Origin: Xenorhabdus griffiniae
GTDB taxonomy: Bacteria; Pseudomonadota; Gammaproteobacteria; Enterobacterales; Enterobacteriaceae
Direction of reading: 5' to 3'
Assembly (NCBI RefSeq): GCF_001028135.1
Contig: NZ_LDNM01000017.1
Coordinates: forward strand, 1-64,000
Length of the DNA: 64,000 bases
Shown here: positions 8,032 to 17,124 of the stretch, one piece after another
Numbering within the stretch: the stretch's first letter is position 1
Layout of the letters: each line of letters starts with the position of its first letter
The notes under the pieces: generated by a model
What the model saw: the letters and a program-made list of their open reading frames with translations, nothing else
The model's database searches: none
Told to the model about the DNA's origin: nothing
Program-made: the position numbers and the translations under genes

Positions 8032-8580
8032 TCAACTTTCACGCAAATCATCCCATGCGGCGCTCAAATATTGAAACATTGACCAGAATGTCAAGACCGC
8101 AGCAGCATATAATAGGATGAATCCTCCCACTTCGAGTTCAATGCAAGGACGCCATAATAAGGCAACCAATGCCGCCATTTGTGCTGTCGTTTTTATTTTT
8201 CCCATCCAAGAAACAGCGACGCTACTGCGTTTTCCCAATTCCGCCATCCACTCACGCAGGGAGGATATAATGATCTCACGGGCAATCATCGTTGCAGCAG
8301 GCAGCGTGATCCACCACGTATGGTAATGTTCTGCAATCAGTACCAGCGCAGTAGCCACCATCACTTTATCCGCCACCGGATCAAGAAATGCGCCAAAACG
8401 CGTTGTCTGCTTCCACAAACGAGCAAGAAAACCATCAAACCAATCTGTTGCAGCAGCAATAATAAAGATAATGGCACATGCCATCGGTGCCCATTGGAAT
8501 GGCAAGTAAAATGCCAAAACAAAGAATGGGATTAAGGCAATACGAAATAGAGTAAGCCATGTTGGAATATTTAATTGCAT
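8032..8580 (-). CDS. pgsA: CDP-diacylglycerol-glycerol-3-phosphate 3-phosphatidyltransferase
   Basis: PgsA (182 residues) makes phosphatidylglycerol phosphate, the committed step to phosphatidylglycerol and cardiolipin, in the inner membrane. It carries the CDP-alcohol phosphotransferase signature DG-AR-G-D-D, seen as [10 protein letters not shown] followed by [10 protein letters not shown] (about residues 45-75). Four or so hydrophobic helices span the protein. It lies downstream of uvrC and upstream of the tRNA-Gly-Cys-Leu operon, exactly as in E. coli. Confidence 0.97.
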   Translation of the reverse strand: MQLNIPTWLTLFRIALIPFFVLAFYLPFQWAPMACAIIFIIAAATDWFDGFLARLWKQTTRFGAFLDPVADKVMVATALVLIAEHYHTWWITLPAATMIAREIIISSLREWMAELGKRSSVAVSWMGKIKTTAQMAALVALLWRPCIELEVGGFILLYAAAVLTFWSMFQYLSAAWDDLRES

Positions 8581-8636
8581 AATGCTTAGTAACTATCTGG
8601 CCAAGTTAAGTTTATCAGTATGGTGCATCAATACTT

Positions 8637-10469
8637 CTAGTGTTTCAACGCATTATAGATTTTTTCTGCCAATGCATAAGAAATAGAAGGTACTTTTGCG
8701 ATCTCTTCTACACTTGCGTTGCGTAAAGGTTGTAATCCTCCCATATATTTAAGTAACATTTGTCTACGTTTCGGCCCTATACCATCAATCGATTCCAATG
8801 TACTGGTCTTTTTCACTTTTTCCCGGCGCTGACGATGTCCTGTAATGGCATGGTTGTGAGATTCATCACGAATATGTTGAATAACGTGTAACGCAGGTGA
8901 ATCAGGAGGAAGTGCTATCCCCTCCCCTTCCGCTGCAAAGAATAGGGTTTCTAGCCCAGCCTTACGATCACTGCCTTTCGCAACACCAATTAGCTTAGGA
9001 TACTTTTTATTCCATTCAACCTTCAAAGAATCGAAAACTTCAATCGCACGCGCAAGCTGCCCTTTTCCACCGTCAATAAAGATAATGTCCGGGATTTTTG
9101 TCTGATCGATAGCTTTGCTATATCGACGACGCAGGACTTGGCTCATCGCAGCATAATCATCCCCTGGAGTAATACCTGTAATATTATAGCGTCGATATTC
9201 TGCACGAACCGGGCCATTAGCATCAAAAACAACACATGATGCAACAGTTTGTTCTCCCATCGTGTGACTGATGTCAAAACATTCCATACGTTGGATTTTT
9301 TCAAGGCCGATAAATGCGGTCAGTGATTCTAATCGCTGATGAATTGTCGATTGTTGGGAAAGTTTGGTAAGCAAAGCGGTAGCGGCATTAGTACGTGCTA
9401 ATTTTAAGTAACGCGCTCTGTCACCTCTTGGCCGTGCCTGGATATAGATTTTTCTGCCCGATATTTCAGCAAGTGATTTTTCCAATAGTTCTTTTTCAGG
9501 TAATGCAAAATCCAACAAAATTTCTGTCGGCAATGTCCTGTTTTGGCTTCCCTGAAGATAAAATTGACCAAGGAAAGTTTGCACTACTTCATCTAATTTC
9601 GTATCAACCAGAATTTTGGGATAATAACTGCGGCTGCCCAATATCTTGCCCTGACGGATAAATAAGACATGCACACAGGCCATTCCCGCCTCAAAAGCAA
9701 CGCTAATAACATCAAGATCATCACCTTCTCCAGAAACAAATTGTCGTTCCGTAACTTGCCGTACTGCCTGGATCTGATCGCGATAACGGGCAGCCTCTTC
9801 AAACTTAAGCTGTTGACTCGCTTTTTCCATTTTTGTAACCAGCTCATCCAATACTTGCTGATCTTTCCCCGCCAAAAACAAACGGACGTATTCAACTTGC
9901 TGCAGATATTCTTCATCTGTTACAAATCCCTTAACACAAGGGGCGAGGCAGTGCCCAATCTGATATTGCAAACAAGGTCTTGAACGATTGCGATACACAT
10001 TGTCTTCACATTGGCGAATAGGAAATAGTTTCTGCAATAAAGCTAAAGTGTCACGTATTGCATGAGAATTGGGGAATGGGCCGAAGTATTCTCCTTTCGC
10101 ATGCCTGGCTCCACGATATAAGGTTAAACGGGGATGGATATCACTACTCAAGAAAATATAAGGATAAGATTTATCATCTCTCAGTAATACATTGTAGCGA
10201 GGCTGATACAGTTTGATGTAGTTATGTTCGAGCAGGAGCGCCTCTGTCTCTGTGTGGGTAACGGTGACATCTATCTGGACGATATTTTTCACTAATGATT
10301 CAGTTTTGCGACTACTAACTTGTGCCCTAAAATAGCTCGATAACCGTTTTTTTAGATCCTTAGCTTTACCGACATAGATCACGGTGCCAGCGATATCATA
10401 CATGCGGTAGACACCCGGCTGACTGGTAACTGTTTTTAAAAATGCCTTTGAATTAAATAGTTCCGCCAT
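8637..10469 (-). CDS. uvrC: UvrABC excinuclease subunit C
   Basis: UvrC (610 residues, the same as E. coli) makes both incisions in nucleotide excision repair after UvrA/UvrB damage recognition. Order seen: GIY-YIG nuclease (residues 14-95, GVYRMYD and [13 protein letters not shown]), a cysteine-rich block ([13 protein letters not shown]), a UVR motif ([13 protein letters not shown], about 205), an RNase H-like nuclease domain ([17 protein letters not shown] and FIDGGKGQL), and a C-terminal helix-hairpin-helix pair ([14 protein letters not shown]). It starts 23 bases after the uvrY stop, so the two are probably co-transcribed. Confidence 0.98.
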   Translation of the reverse strand: MAELFNSKAFLKTVTSQPGVYRMYDIAGTVIYVGKAKDLKKRLSSYFRAQVSSRKTESLVKNIVQIDVTVTHTETEALLLEHNYIKLYQPRYNVLLRDDKSYPYIFLSSDIHPRLTLYRGARHAKGEYFGPFPNSHAIRDTLALLQKLFPIRQCEDNVYRNRSRPCLQYQIGHCLAPCVKGFVTDEEYLQQVEYVRLFLAGKDQQVLDELVTKMEKASQQLKFEEAARYRDQIQAVRQVTERQFVSGEGDDLDVISVAFEAGMACVHVLFIRQGKILGSRSYYPKILVDTKLDEVVQTFLGQFYLQGSQNRTLPTEILLDFALPEKELLEKSLAEISGRKIYIQARPRGDRARYLKLARTNAATALLTKLSQQSTIHQRLESLTAFIGLEKIQRMECFDISHTMGEQTVASCVVFDANGPVRAEYRRYNITGITPGDDYAAMSQVLRRRYSKAIDQTKIPDIIFIDGGKGQLARAIEVFDSLKVEWNKKYPKLIGVAKGSDRKAGLETLFFAAEGEGIALPPDSPALHVIQHIRDESHNHAITGHRQRREKVKKTSTLESIDGIGPKRRQMLLKYMGGLQPLRNASVEEIAKVPSISYALAEKIYNALKH

Positions 10470-10492
10470 GACTGATCACCCATCAAATCTTA

Positions 10493-11152
10493 TTACCCAC
10501 TGTGAGTTACCATATTCTGCGCATCAAACAATCCACAGCGTATTGCCATATGGGTCAATTCTACATCACCTTTGATATTTAGTTTACTGAACATCCTATA
10601 GCGGTAACTATTCACTGTTTTTGGACTCAGATTAAGCAACTCAGAAATCTCATTAACTTTACGCCCCTGAGTTATCATTGTCATGATCTGCAATTCCCGA
10701 TCCGAAAGTTCATCCAACGGGTTTTCTTTTGGGGGTGATAACTGGTTGAGTGCCATCTGCTGGGCAATGTCCGAGGAAATGTAACGCTGGCCTGCATAAA
10801 CCGCCCGAATTGCATTGATCATATCCTGAGGAGCGGCAGCCTTGCTCAAATATCCCCTAATCCCTGCTTGCATCACTTTTGTGGGCAAAGAACTTTCAGT
10901 ATGGATAGTTAGCATAATCACCCGTGTATCAGGTGAATAACGGATGATTTTTTTAGCCGCCTCCAACCCTCCTATTCCGGGCATTCCCATATCCATCATG
11001 ACAATATCCGTGCTGTTTGATCTACACCATCTGACTGCATCTTCTCCACTACTGGCTTCCCCTACGACTTTTATCCCTTTTACATCATCAAGGACGCCTT
11101 TCACACCAATGCGCACCAGTTCATGGTCATCAACTAATAAAACATTAATCAA
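10493..11152 (-). CDS. uvrY: Response regulator UvrY (BarA/UvrY system)
   Basis: UvrY (219 residues) is the response regulator partner of BarA and activates CsrB/CsrC small RNAs, setting the CsrA switch. The receiver domain has acidic DD at 8-9, the phospho-acceptor D54 (MMDMGMPG), and the conserved Thr and Lys. The C-terminal LuxR-type helix-turn-helix reads LSPKTVNSYRYRMFSKLNI. In Xenorhabdus and Photorhabdus this system is known to affect secondary metabolism and motility, which is relevant to the NRPS and flagellar genes in this window. Confidence 0.97.
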   Translation of the reverse strand: MINVLLVDDHELVRIGVKGVLDDVKGIKVVGEASSGEDAVRWCRSNSTDIVMMDMGMPGIGGLEAAKKIIRYSPDTRVIMLTIHTESSLPTKVMQAGIRGYLSKAAAPQDMINAIRAVYAGQRYISSDIAQQMALNQLSPPKENPLDELSDRELQIMTMITQGRKVNEISELLNLSPKTVNSYRYRMFSKLNIKGDVELTHMAIRCGLFDAQNMVTHSG

Positions 11153-11336
11153 ACAACATCTCCACTAACGTAATATCCACTATAATGATAAAATTAATAA
11201 ATCCCAAAACGAAACGAACACGCTGAATTTATCTTTATGATTTTCATAAGATAAATTAACAAAAGATAACAGATTATACTCACATTAGCGCAAAACAGAA
11301 AGAAAATTGTTACATATCAATGAAATGTAATAAATA

Positions 11337-11443
11337 TATACCAATCCAACTTCAAGATGCGTGTTATATTTCCCCGCGCAGTGGGGAAATATAAGGCTTC
11401 ACGTCGTCTTGCGGATTGCAACTTGAAGTTTATCAAGCATATA
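11337..11443 (+). repeat. Dispersed palindromic repeat, copy 1
   Basis: An approximately 105-bp element with terminal arms AACTTCAAG and CTTGAAGTT, TATA at both edges, and a central hairpin ATATTTCCCC / GGGGAAATAT. The same element occurs at 41953-42057 (inverted), 49690-49795, and truncated at 61271-61348. It lies in the 392-base gap between uvrY and the GFA-family gene, and I see no gene in the rest of that gap. It is of MITE/ERIC-like size and has no coding capacity. Confidence 0.9.
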
Positions 11444-11544
11444 GCCAATTGATTTCGTTTAATATTTCTTAAAAACATATCTCTATATTATTCATAGCAA
11501 TCCAGAACAATATGAGGATGATATTTTCCCCCATACTGCAATAA

Positions 11545-11949
11545 TTATTTAAATAAGTTAAGGATATCTGCTTTAGTCAGCATAGGGGTTTTTTCAACAA
11601 AGTTATAATATGCTGGCTTGTTGTCCACATAAATTTGGCGAGATAATTTACTTTTATTACTATTATCAAACAATGCAACTGGAACATAATAAGCGCTTGG
11701 TTGATGCAGGTGGTAAAAAAGATGTGTGCCGCACCTGTTACAGAAAGCGCGTTCTGCCCATTCGGATGACGAATATGTTGAAATATTTTCAGCTCCTTCT
11801 ATTTTTAGGTCATCCTTACAGTCCACAGATAAAAATGGACCTCCATTCCATTTTTGGCAATTTTTACAGTGGCATACGTTAATATCTCCAATACCTTGAT
11901 TGGTTTTTACACTCACCGCACCGCATAAACAATGACCTTTATTCATCAT
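11545..11949 (-). CDS. GFA-family (CENP-V/GFA domain) zinc protein
   Basis: A 134-residue protein of the GFA superfamily (relatives of glutathione-dependent formaldehyde-activating enzyme). The zinc ligands are all present: CLCG at the start, CHCKNC near residue 27, and CNRCGTHLF near 70. Members of this family are mostly uncharacterised and a formaldehyde role should not be assumed. Two adjacent Met codons are possible starts and the ribosome site is weak. It is a single gene between the repeat-bearing gap and a small membrane protein. Confidence 0.85.
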   Translation of the reverse strand: MMNKGHCLCGAVSVKTNQGIGDINVCHCKNCQKWNGGPFLSVDCKDDLKIEGAENISTYSSSEWAERAFCNRCGTHLFYHLHQPSAYYVPVALFDNSNKSKLSRQIYVDNKPAYYNFVEKTPMLTKADILNLFK

Positions 11950-12126
11950 TTAACTCTCTATCTATAATAAATTTATAGGGAAAAATCTTATATCTGAGAT
12001 TGAGTAAATCTACCACTATATTTCATCAAAAATACCCTATTCACTACAATGATCCTCTAATTTTTAACCATACAAATAAGTTTTGGAAACATCAAATTAT
12101 GGCTTGATAGCAGAAAATTAAGTTAT

Positions 12127-12495
12127 TTATTTTTTCACATCTTCGTTATCCTCCTCTTCATCATCATCTATGTGCCAGCTATGCAATATTCTGTGGACAA
12201 AAGGCGTCACCACCATACCTACTGCGATAAAAAAGATAGCCTGAAGGAATAGTCCATAAACGGCAGCAAAATATTTCCCCAGAGTACTGACGGGTTCAAT
12301 ATGCAAGTTTTGTGTTCCAATCATTGAAACTGAATTTAGTATTGCATCAGGAATAGCATGGCTTTCGATCAAGAAAAAACCCAGTACACCAGGAATAATG
12401 CCGATCAGAAAGATAATGAATGCATGCAAAAGAAAGCGCAGTATCCGTAAAAGAAATCGGTCAAAGCTAATTAATTTATCAGTAAATTTTTCCAT
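12127..12495 (-). CDS. Small membrane protein with K+-channel-like architecture
   Basis: A 122-residue protein with hydrophobic segments at about 18-45 and 75-105, and a very acidic tail (DDDEEEDNEDVKK). Between the two helices lies a region resembling a pore loop (ILNSVSMIGTQN), followed by STLGKYFAAVYGLFLQAIFF, which resembles the stretch after the selectivity filter in two-helix potassium channels. The filter itself (TVGYG) is not conserved, so potassium selectivity is doubtful. I do not recognise a named family. A channel-like fold is an inference from spacing and the LGK-F-Y pattern. Confidence 0.6.
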   Translation of the reverse strand: MEKFTDKLISFDRFLLRILRFLLHAFIIFLIGIIPGVLGFFLIESHAIPDAILNSVSMIGTQNLHIEPVSTLGKYFAAVYGLFLQAIFFIAVGMVVTPFVHRILHSWHIDDDEEEDNEDVKK

Positions 12496-12538
12496 ATCAG
12501 ATCTCCACTAATAAATTAGTTACCATGGTGATTGTATG

Positions 12539-13465
12539 TTAGTTTTTATTTTTATCAATGTTCATGAACCGGACATTACTCAATATTCCCTGCCCCAAGA
12601 GCACCCCCACAATAGTGATAACAACGCCGATTAGTTGTGGCAAGCTGGGAATATTTCCCATCATTAGCTGTATCATGAGTGCAAACATGGGAACCAAGTT
12701 AAAAAATACCGCCGTTTTTCCTGCTCCACGAATAGCAACCCCCATATTCCAAAAAAGATAGGCAACAGTAGAACCACCAATACCTATATAAAAACAGGCC
12801 AAATGGCTTTCAAATGTTCCCGAAGATAATGCAGTTATTGGCGATTCCACAAAAATCGCAATAAACGCTAATATGATCGCACCAAAAAGCATTGTCCAGC
12901 TCGTAGTCGCCAATGGCGTCGCATCTTTGACAAACACCCGTGTTCCCACTGTGTAAATTGACCAACCAAGACTTCCCATAAAAATGATTATATCGCCGGC
13001 TACTATCTGAGAGACACCTCCCAAATTCAATTCACCGTTGGTAATAACCAAAGCAACCCCCAACAAACTGATTGCCATACCAATAACCCGCATCAATCCA
13101 GGTAACCGACGATTTATCATCGCTTCCAGAATATTGGCAGAGATAGGCGTCGTTGCCACAATCAAAGCCGCCGTCACTGGATTGGAACTTTGCAGACCAA
13201 CAAAAAATGCCCCATTAAATCCCGCCACACCAATCGCCCCAAGAATAATAAATGCCCACCAGTTTTGTTTCAAAACCTTGCTGTGAATCCCCTCTTTCCA
13301 TGCAAAAAAAATGAAAATACAGATAACTGCATAAAAAAAACGCTCAACAGAAGCTGTCCACGGAGGCAAACTCGTAAGTGCAAATTTTGTTATCTGAAAA
13401 TTTGATCCCCAAAAGAATGTTGCAATTAACGTCAGTGCAATCGCTGACTGTGGGGTTGTTTTCAT
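12539..13465 (-). CDS. DMT-superfamily (EamA) metabolite exporter
   Basis: A 308-residue inner-membrane transporter with about ten hydrophobic helices in two repeated EamA halves (FFWGSNFQITKFAL near the start, GSLGWSIYTVGTR near the second half). Relatives export amino acids, nucleosides or drugs; the substrate cannot be told. The frame extends upstream to 13519, but the ATG at 13463-13465 has AGGG at eight bases and gives the normal N-terminus. It is divergent from a LysR-type gene starting near 13591, which is probably its regulator. Confidence 0.9.
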   Translation of the reverse strand: MKTTPQSAIALTLIATFFWGSNFQITKFALTSLPPWTASVERFFYAVICIFIFFAWKEGIHSKVLKQNWWAFIILGAIGVAGFNGAFFVGLQSSNPVTAALIVATTPISANILEAMINRRLPGLMRVIGMAISLLGVALVITNGELNLGGVSQIVAGDIIIFMGSLGWSIYTVGTRVFVKDATPLATTSWTMLFGAIILAFIAIFVESPITALSSGTFESHLACFYIGIGGSTVAYLFWNMGVAIRGAGKTAVFFNLVPMFALMIQLMMGNIPSLPQLIGVVITIVGVLLGQGILSNVRFMNIDKNKN

Positions 13466-13590
13466 ATTCATTACCCTATCTTGATTTATCTTAAACAAAG
13501 TGATCCTTGACAAAATCATTGTGGCACCTTTTAAAATTGAAATATTTAGGCAAAATTGGTAATCAAATTTTCAGAAATGGAAAACAAATC

Positions 13591-14502
13591 GTGCAATCAC
13601 TTATTTGGGATGATATTCGAATATTCTTGGCAATCGCGCGAGCAGGGACTATCAGTAAAGCGGCTGAGTTTCTTAGTATTGGAGTGGCAACGGTATCGAG
13701 AAAAATCGAACGTCTGGAAAATACTTTCGGAATGCCATTATTTTTGCGGCATCAAACAGGCTATCAACTAACAGAAGATGGCGCAGAACTATTGGAAAAA
13801 GCCAAAGCCATGGAGATAGCAGCAAGTTCATTTCTGTTTGAGGCCGATCTACGGGCAACTATTGCAGGCAGTGTACGCCTTGCAACACTCGAAACATTAT
13901 CCAATTATTTAATTATGCCCAACTTGCCGACCTTACAAAAAAATCATCCAAACCTGACATTAGAAATCACAACGGATAATTACACAGTAAACCTTCACCG
14001 CCGTGATGCTGATTTAGCACTTCGTATCATCAGACCGGAGCAAGGCCATGTTAATCTCCGACAACTGGGAACCTTGGGGTTTGGTCTGTATGGCAGCGAA
14101 ACTTATTTAGCGACCTGCCCCTCCGATATATTCAAAGGTAAATACAACGATGCGCATTTTATTGGCTGGACAAGTGAGTACTCGCAATTTCCTTCCGTTA
14201 ACTGGCTTAAACAAGTCTTACAAGGACGCTCACTTTCAGTCGCAACAACTTCGATTTGTTCTCAAATTGCGGCAGCAACTGCGGGCCTGGGATTAGCCGT
14301 GCTGCCTCATATTGCAGCCAATGGCGCAGGGCTTACGTGTATTTCGCCTGATTTAGGCATAGATAAACCCATCTGGCTTGTTATTCAATCTGATTTGGCC
14401 CATTCTCCCAGAATACGGAAAGTGGCAGATTTTCTGGCAGAGGTGGTTTTTCAAAATCAGGATAAACTTTCAGGACGGTCACACCAATCGGGCATACTAT
14501 AA
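13591..14502 (+). CDS. LysR-family transcriptional regulator
   Basis: A 303-residue LysR-type regulator. The N-terminal winged helix-turn-helix (WDDIRIFLAIARAGTISKAA, then GVATVSRKIERLE) is followed by a substrate-binding domain. The frame is open from 13507, but the GTG at 13591 places the helix-turn-helix at the standard distance from the start and gives the usual family length. An ATG at 13507 is the alternative. It is divergently transcribed from the DMT exporter, an arrangement in which the regulator usually controls the transporter. Confidence 0.88.
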   Translation: MQSLIWDDIRIFLAIARAGTISKAAEFLSIGVATVSRKIERLENTFGMPLFLRHQTGYQLTEDGAELLEKAKAMEIAASSFLFEADLRATIAGSVRLATLETLSNYLIMPNLPTLQKNHPNLTLEITTDNYTVNLHRRDADLALRIIRPEQGHVNLRQLGTLGFGLYGSETYLATCPSDIFKGKYNDAHFIGWTSEYSQFPSVNWLKQVLQGRSLSVATTSICSQIAAATAGLGLAVLPHIAANGAGLTCISPDLGIDKPIWLVIQSDLAHSPRIRKVADFLAEVVFQNQDKLSGRSHQSGIL

Positions 14503-14625
14503 CATTCAGCATGACCAACAGCGGCACACTTGGTTGGATAAGCGATAAGATAGCCATCTAATTTCAATTTGGACTCCTGTCTGATCAATTGCTATCGGCC
14601 AGGCTTCCGTTTAAGATTATGTTAA

Positions 14626-14655
14626 GATGTTAAAGATGAATAAATCTTTAACATC
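14626..14655. repeat. Perfect 12-bp inverted repeat
   Basis: GATGTTAAAGAT (14626-14637) and ATCTTTAACATC (14644-14655) are exact reverse complements with a six-base loop. No T run follows, so it is not a typical terminator. It could be a regulator-binding site or a remnant. It sits in the 446-base gap between the LysR gene and the cycA terminator. Confidence 0.6.
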
Positions 14656-14746
14656 CGATTATATTCGTCTCAATGGGATTGCCTGTTAAAGCAAGTTAAT
14701 AAATATTCTGATAATAAATTAATTAACTGAAATAGAAGTAAAATAA

Positions 14747-14911
14747 CATGTTAAATATTTAAGTCCTCAAGAGAAATTAACTTATCAGTCTTATGAAATG
14801 GATCAAACTGGCAACCCATTCAATCAAGCACTTCGTTCATCAATTTGGCAATTATCTTCAACTGATAAATGGCAGCTTAGATTCCATCAAGGTACGATCC
14901 TGCCTGTTTAA
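14747..14911 (+). pseudogene. Unidentified coding remnant (about 54 codons)
   Basis: An open stretch with protein-like composition (SPQEKLTYQSYEMDQTGN) ends at a TAA at 14909-14911. It has no start codon at its open end; an internal ATG at 14798 would give only 37 residues without a clear ribosome site. I do not recognise it. It may be the C-terminal end of a lost gene, or noncoding. Nothing else gene-like is seen in this gap. Confidence 0.3.
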
Positions 14912-14912
14912 G

Positions 14913-14938
14913 AGAAAAATGGCCCAATATTTGGGCCA
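14913..14938 (-). terminator. Terminator of cycA
   Basis: On the minus strand GGCCCAA pairs with TTGGGCC (14921-14937) around TAT/ATA, followed by ATTTTTCTC. It lies about 11 bases after the cycA stop. Confidence 0.75.
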
Positions 14939-14948
14939 CCAAAATTAA

Positions 14949-16373
14949 TCAGCAGGATTTTTTTACTTCATGAACAAGGCGAGTTTTACGCTTTTTCACA
15001 ATCTGAAACCCTATCATTAGAATAATAAACCAAATTGGTGTAGCCACTAACGCCTGGCGGGTATCTGGCTGCAAGGAAAGCAATACCAAAACAAAAGCAA
15101 AGAAAACCAAGCATATCCAAGACATTACAATACCAAATGGCATTTTGTACACCGAAGCCAGATGTAGTTCTGGGCGATGCTTTCTATAAACCAGATAAGA
15201 ACATAAGATCATGCTCCAAATAAACATAAACAGGATCGCAGAAACGGTTGTCACTAGAGTAAAAACCCGCATCACATCGGGGATAAAATAGATCAAAATG
15301 ACCCCAAAAGAGAGGCACAGACATGTAAAGACCAACCCTGATGCCGGAACCGAACGGCGGGAAAGACGGCTAAACTGCTTTGGTGCATCTCCTTCTTTTG
15401 CCAGCCCGAACAACATCCGGCTAGTAGAGAAAACCCCACTATTTGCCGAAGATGCCGCAGAAGTCAAAACCACAAAGTTAACAACGCTGGCAGCAGCAGG
15501 CAATCCGATCAAGATAAACAATTCCACGAAAGGACTTTTATCCGCACTGACGGCTCGCCACGGTGTAACTGACATAATGACAATCAGAGCCAATACATAA
15601 AACGTGATAATACGGATAGGAATAGCATTAATCGCTTTTGGTAAAGATTTCATCGGATTTTTAGTTTCCGCTGCGGCAGTTCCCACCAACTCAATCCCAA
15701 CAAAAGCGAATATCGCTATCTGGAACCCGGCAAAAAATCCGCTTAGCCCCATAGGGAACATACCACCATCATTCCAGACATTAGCAAGTGCTGCAACATG
15801 CCCTGCTGGTGATTTAAAGTTGATGCCAATCAGAATGCCTCCTGTCACAATCAAGGCAATAATGGCAATAATTTTGATCATGGAAAACCAAAACTCCAGT
15901 TCACCAAACAGCTTAACTGTCGCTAGATTCAGAGTTAACAATACCAGAACACACAAAAGCGAAGTTCCCCATTCTGGAAAACCAGGCAGCCAATATCCAA
16001 CATAAGCAGTGATGGCAACAATATCTGCTATACCAGTAATTACCCAGCAGAACCAATAAGTCCAGCCGACAAAAAAACCGGCCCACGGCCCTAGTAAATC
16101 CGCAGAGAAATCGCTAAACGACTTATAGTGCAAATTAGAAAGTAATAACTCTCCCATTGCCCGCATAACAAAAAACAGCATAAAACCGATGATCATATAA
16201 ACAAAAATGATCGATGGTCCCGCAAGAGAAACTGTTTTGCCTGATCCCATAAACAGGCCAGTACCGATAGCACCACCAATTGCGATTAGTTGTATATGTC
16301 GGTTGGTGAGACTTCGCTGCAAGTGCGAACTTTCAGTTTCAGTCGTGTGAGTGGGTTGTATTTTTTCTTCCAT
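14949..16373 (-). CDS. cycA: D-serine/D-alanine/glycine transporter
   Basis: CycA (474 residues) is an inner-membrane amino-acid/polyamine/organocation permease that takes up glycine, D-alanine, D-serine and D-cycloserine by proton symport. The first helix reads IAIGGAIGTGLFMGSGK, nearly identical to E. coli CycA. About 12 hydrophobic helices follow, with EKSPFVEL and SSANSGVFSTSRMLFG conserved between helices 7 and 8. The frame extends to 16508, but the ATG at 16371-16373 has GGA at the right distance and gives the family N-terminus. In E. coli it is repressed by GcvB; no such site was tested here. Confidence 0.94.
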   Translation of the reverse strand: MEEKIQPTHTTETESSHLQRSLTNRHIQLIAIGGAIGTGLFMGSGKTVSLAGPSIIFVYMIIGFMLFFVMRAMGELLLSNLHYKSFSDFSADLLGPWAGFFVGWTYWFCWVITGIADIVAITAYVGYWLPGFPEWGTSLLCVLVLLTLNLATVKLFGELEFWFSMIKIIAIIALIVTGGILIGINFKSPAGHVAALANVWNDGGMFPMGLSGFFAGFQIAIFAFVGIELVGTAAAETKNPMKSLPKAINAIPIRIITFYVLALIVIMSVTPWRAVSADKSPFVELFILIGLPAAASVVNFVVLTSAASSANSGVFSTSRMLFGLAKEGDAPKQFSRLSRRSVPASGLVFTCLCLSFGVILIYFIPDVMRVFTLVTTVSAILFMFIWSMILCSYLVYRKHRPELHLASVYKMPFGIVMSWICLVFFAFVLVLLSLQPDTRQALVATPIWFIILMIGFQIVKKRKTRLVHEVKKSC

Positions 16374-16607
16374 AGTTGTATCCAATTTATTCTCACAGCA
16401 TGGTCTTAATACCCTCAAGCTGTGTTTAATAGAACATTTTGACATAGACAACCGCGCCATTAACAGAAGGATTTCACATGAAAAACAGAGTGATTGTAAT
16501 TCGACCAATTCGTTAAGAATTTATTGTGCGTATTTTATTCAATTAGTAAAAAAATGGATAATAGGCCATTGACGCCCGGTTAACATTGGAGAATAATTAA
16601 TCGCGTT

Positions 16608-16683
16608 GGGTCGTTAGCTCAGTCGGTAGAGCCGTTGACTCTTAATCAATTGGTCGGGAGTTCGAACCCTGTACGACCCACCA
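16608..16683 (+). tRNA. tRNA-Lys (CUU) with disrupted T stem
   Basis: A 76-nt tRNA-like gene with encoded CCA. The acceptor stem (GGGTCGT / ACGACCC), D arm and anticodon stem (GTTGA / TCAAT) are intact, with loop CTCTTAA (anticodon CUU). The T stem is not: GGGAG opposite CCTGT gives one Watson-Crick pair, two wobbles and two mismatches (G-G and A-C), where E. coli tRNA-Lys has GCAGG / CCTGC. Base 26 also differs (C). It may be a decaying copy or one whose 3' half was rewritten by an integrating element; a truncated integrase lies 250 bases downstream. Confidence 0.8.
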
Positions 16684-16691
16684 AAATTAAC

Positions 16692-16728
16692 AAGGACTTA
16701 CGCTAATATCGTGAGTCCTTTTATTTTT
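16692..16728 (+). terminator. Terminator after tRNA-Lys
   Basis: AGGACTTACG pairs with CGTGAGTCCT across a seven-base loop (one G-T wobble) and leads into a T-rich run, nine bases after the CCA end. Between here and 16935 I see AT-rich sequence and no gene. Confidence 0.8.
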
Positions 16729-16935
16729 CAAGGATACCCTTTCAAAGTAGTAGAAAGTATAACGAGTTAATATAATTACTGTACAAAACCAGCAACATAC
16801 AAGAACAAAAAAACCTTGATCTTAAAAAATGGTTAAATATTGCTCCACTTTTAATCTCAAGGCTCACATCAAAAATTATTCTTTCACAAAATAAATAACG
16901 ATTAGTGAGTTATTATTACTCTGGTTTATTTCTAA

Positions 16936-17094
16936 CCTTCATTTATTGCAACTCAAATGGGGCATGTTTCATCACAAATGGTTCACAGTGTTTACGGTGC
17001 GTGGATGAGTGAAAATAGCGATGACCAAATTAAATTGCTAAATGAAAAACTCGCAATTGCCCCACATGTGCCCCAAGCAATTAATGAAAAATAA
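16936..17094 (+). pseudogene. C-terminal remnant of a tyrosine-recombinase integrase
   Basis: An open stretch of 52 codons, immediately preceded by a stop, encodes FIATQMGHVSSQMV followed by VYGAWM and a lysine-rich tail. It matches the C-terminal box of phage-type tyrosine integrases: the GH of the second active-site histidine and the VY of the nucleophilic tyrosine. All upstream parts, including the first catalytic arginine, are missing. It reads on the same strand as the tRNA-Lys and is best seen as the relic of an element that integrated at that tRNA. Confidence 0.8.
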
Positions 17095-17124
17095 ATATTT
17101 ATTTTAAATCAATTGGTTAAACTT

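Noticed and set aside
14949-16373. Assignment of the permease as an aromatic or proline transporter
   Set aside because: Several amino-acid permeases share the fold, but the N-terminal helix and the SPFVEL and SSANSGVFSTSR regions agree with CycA over almost their whole length.
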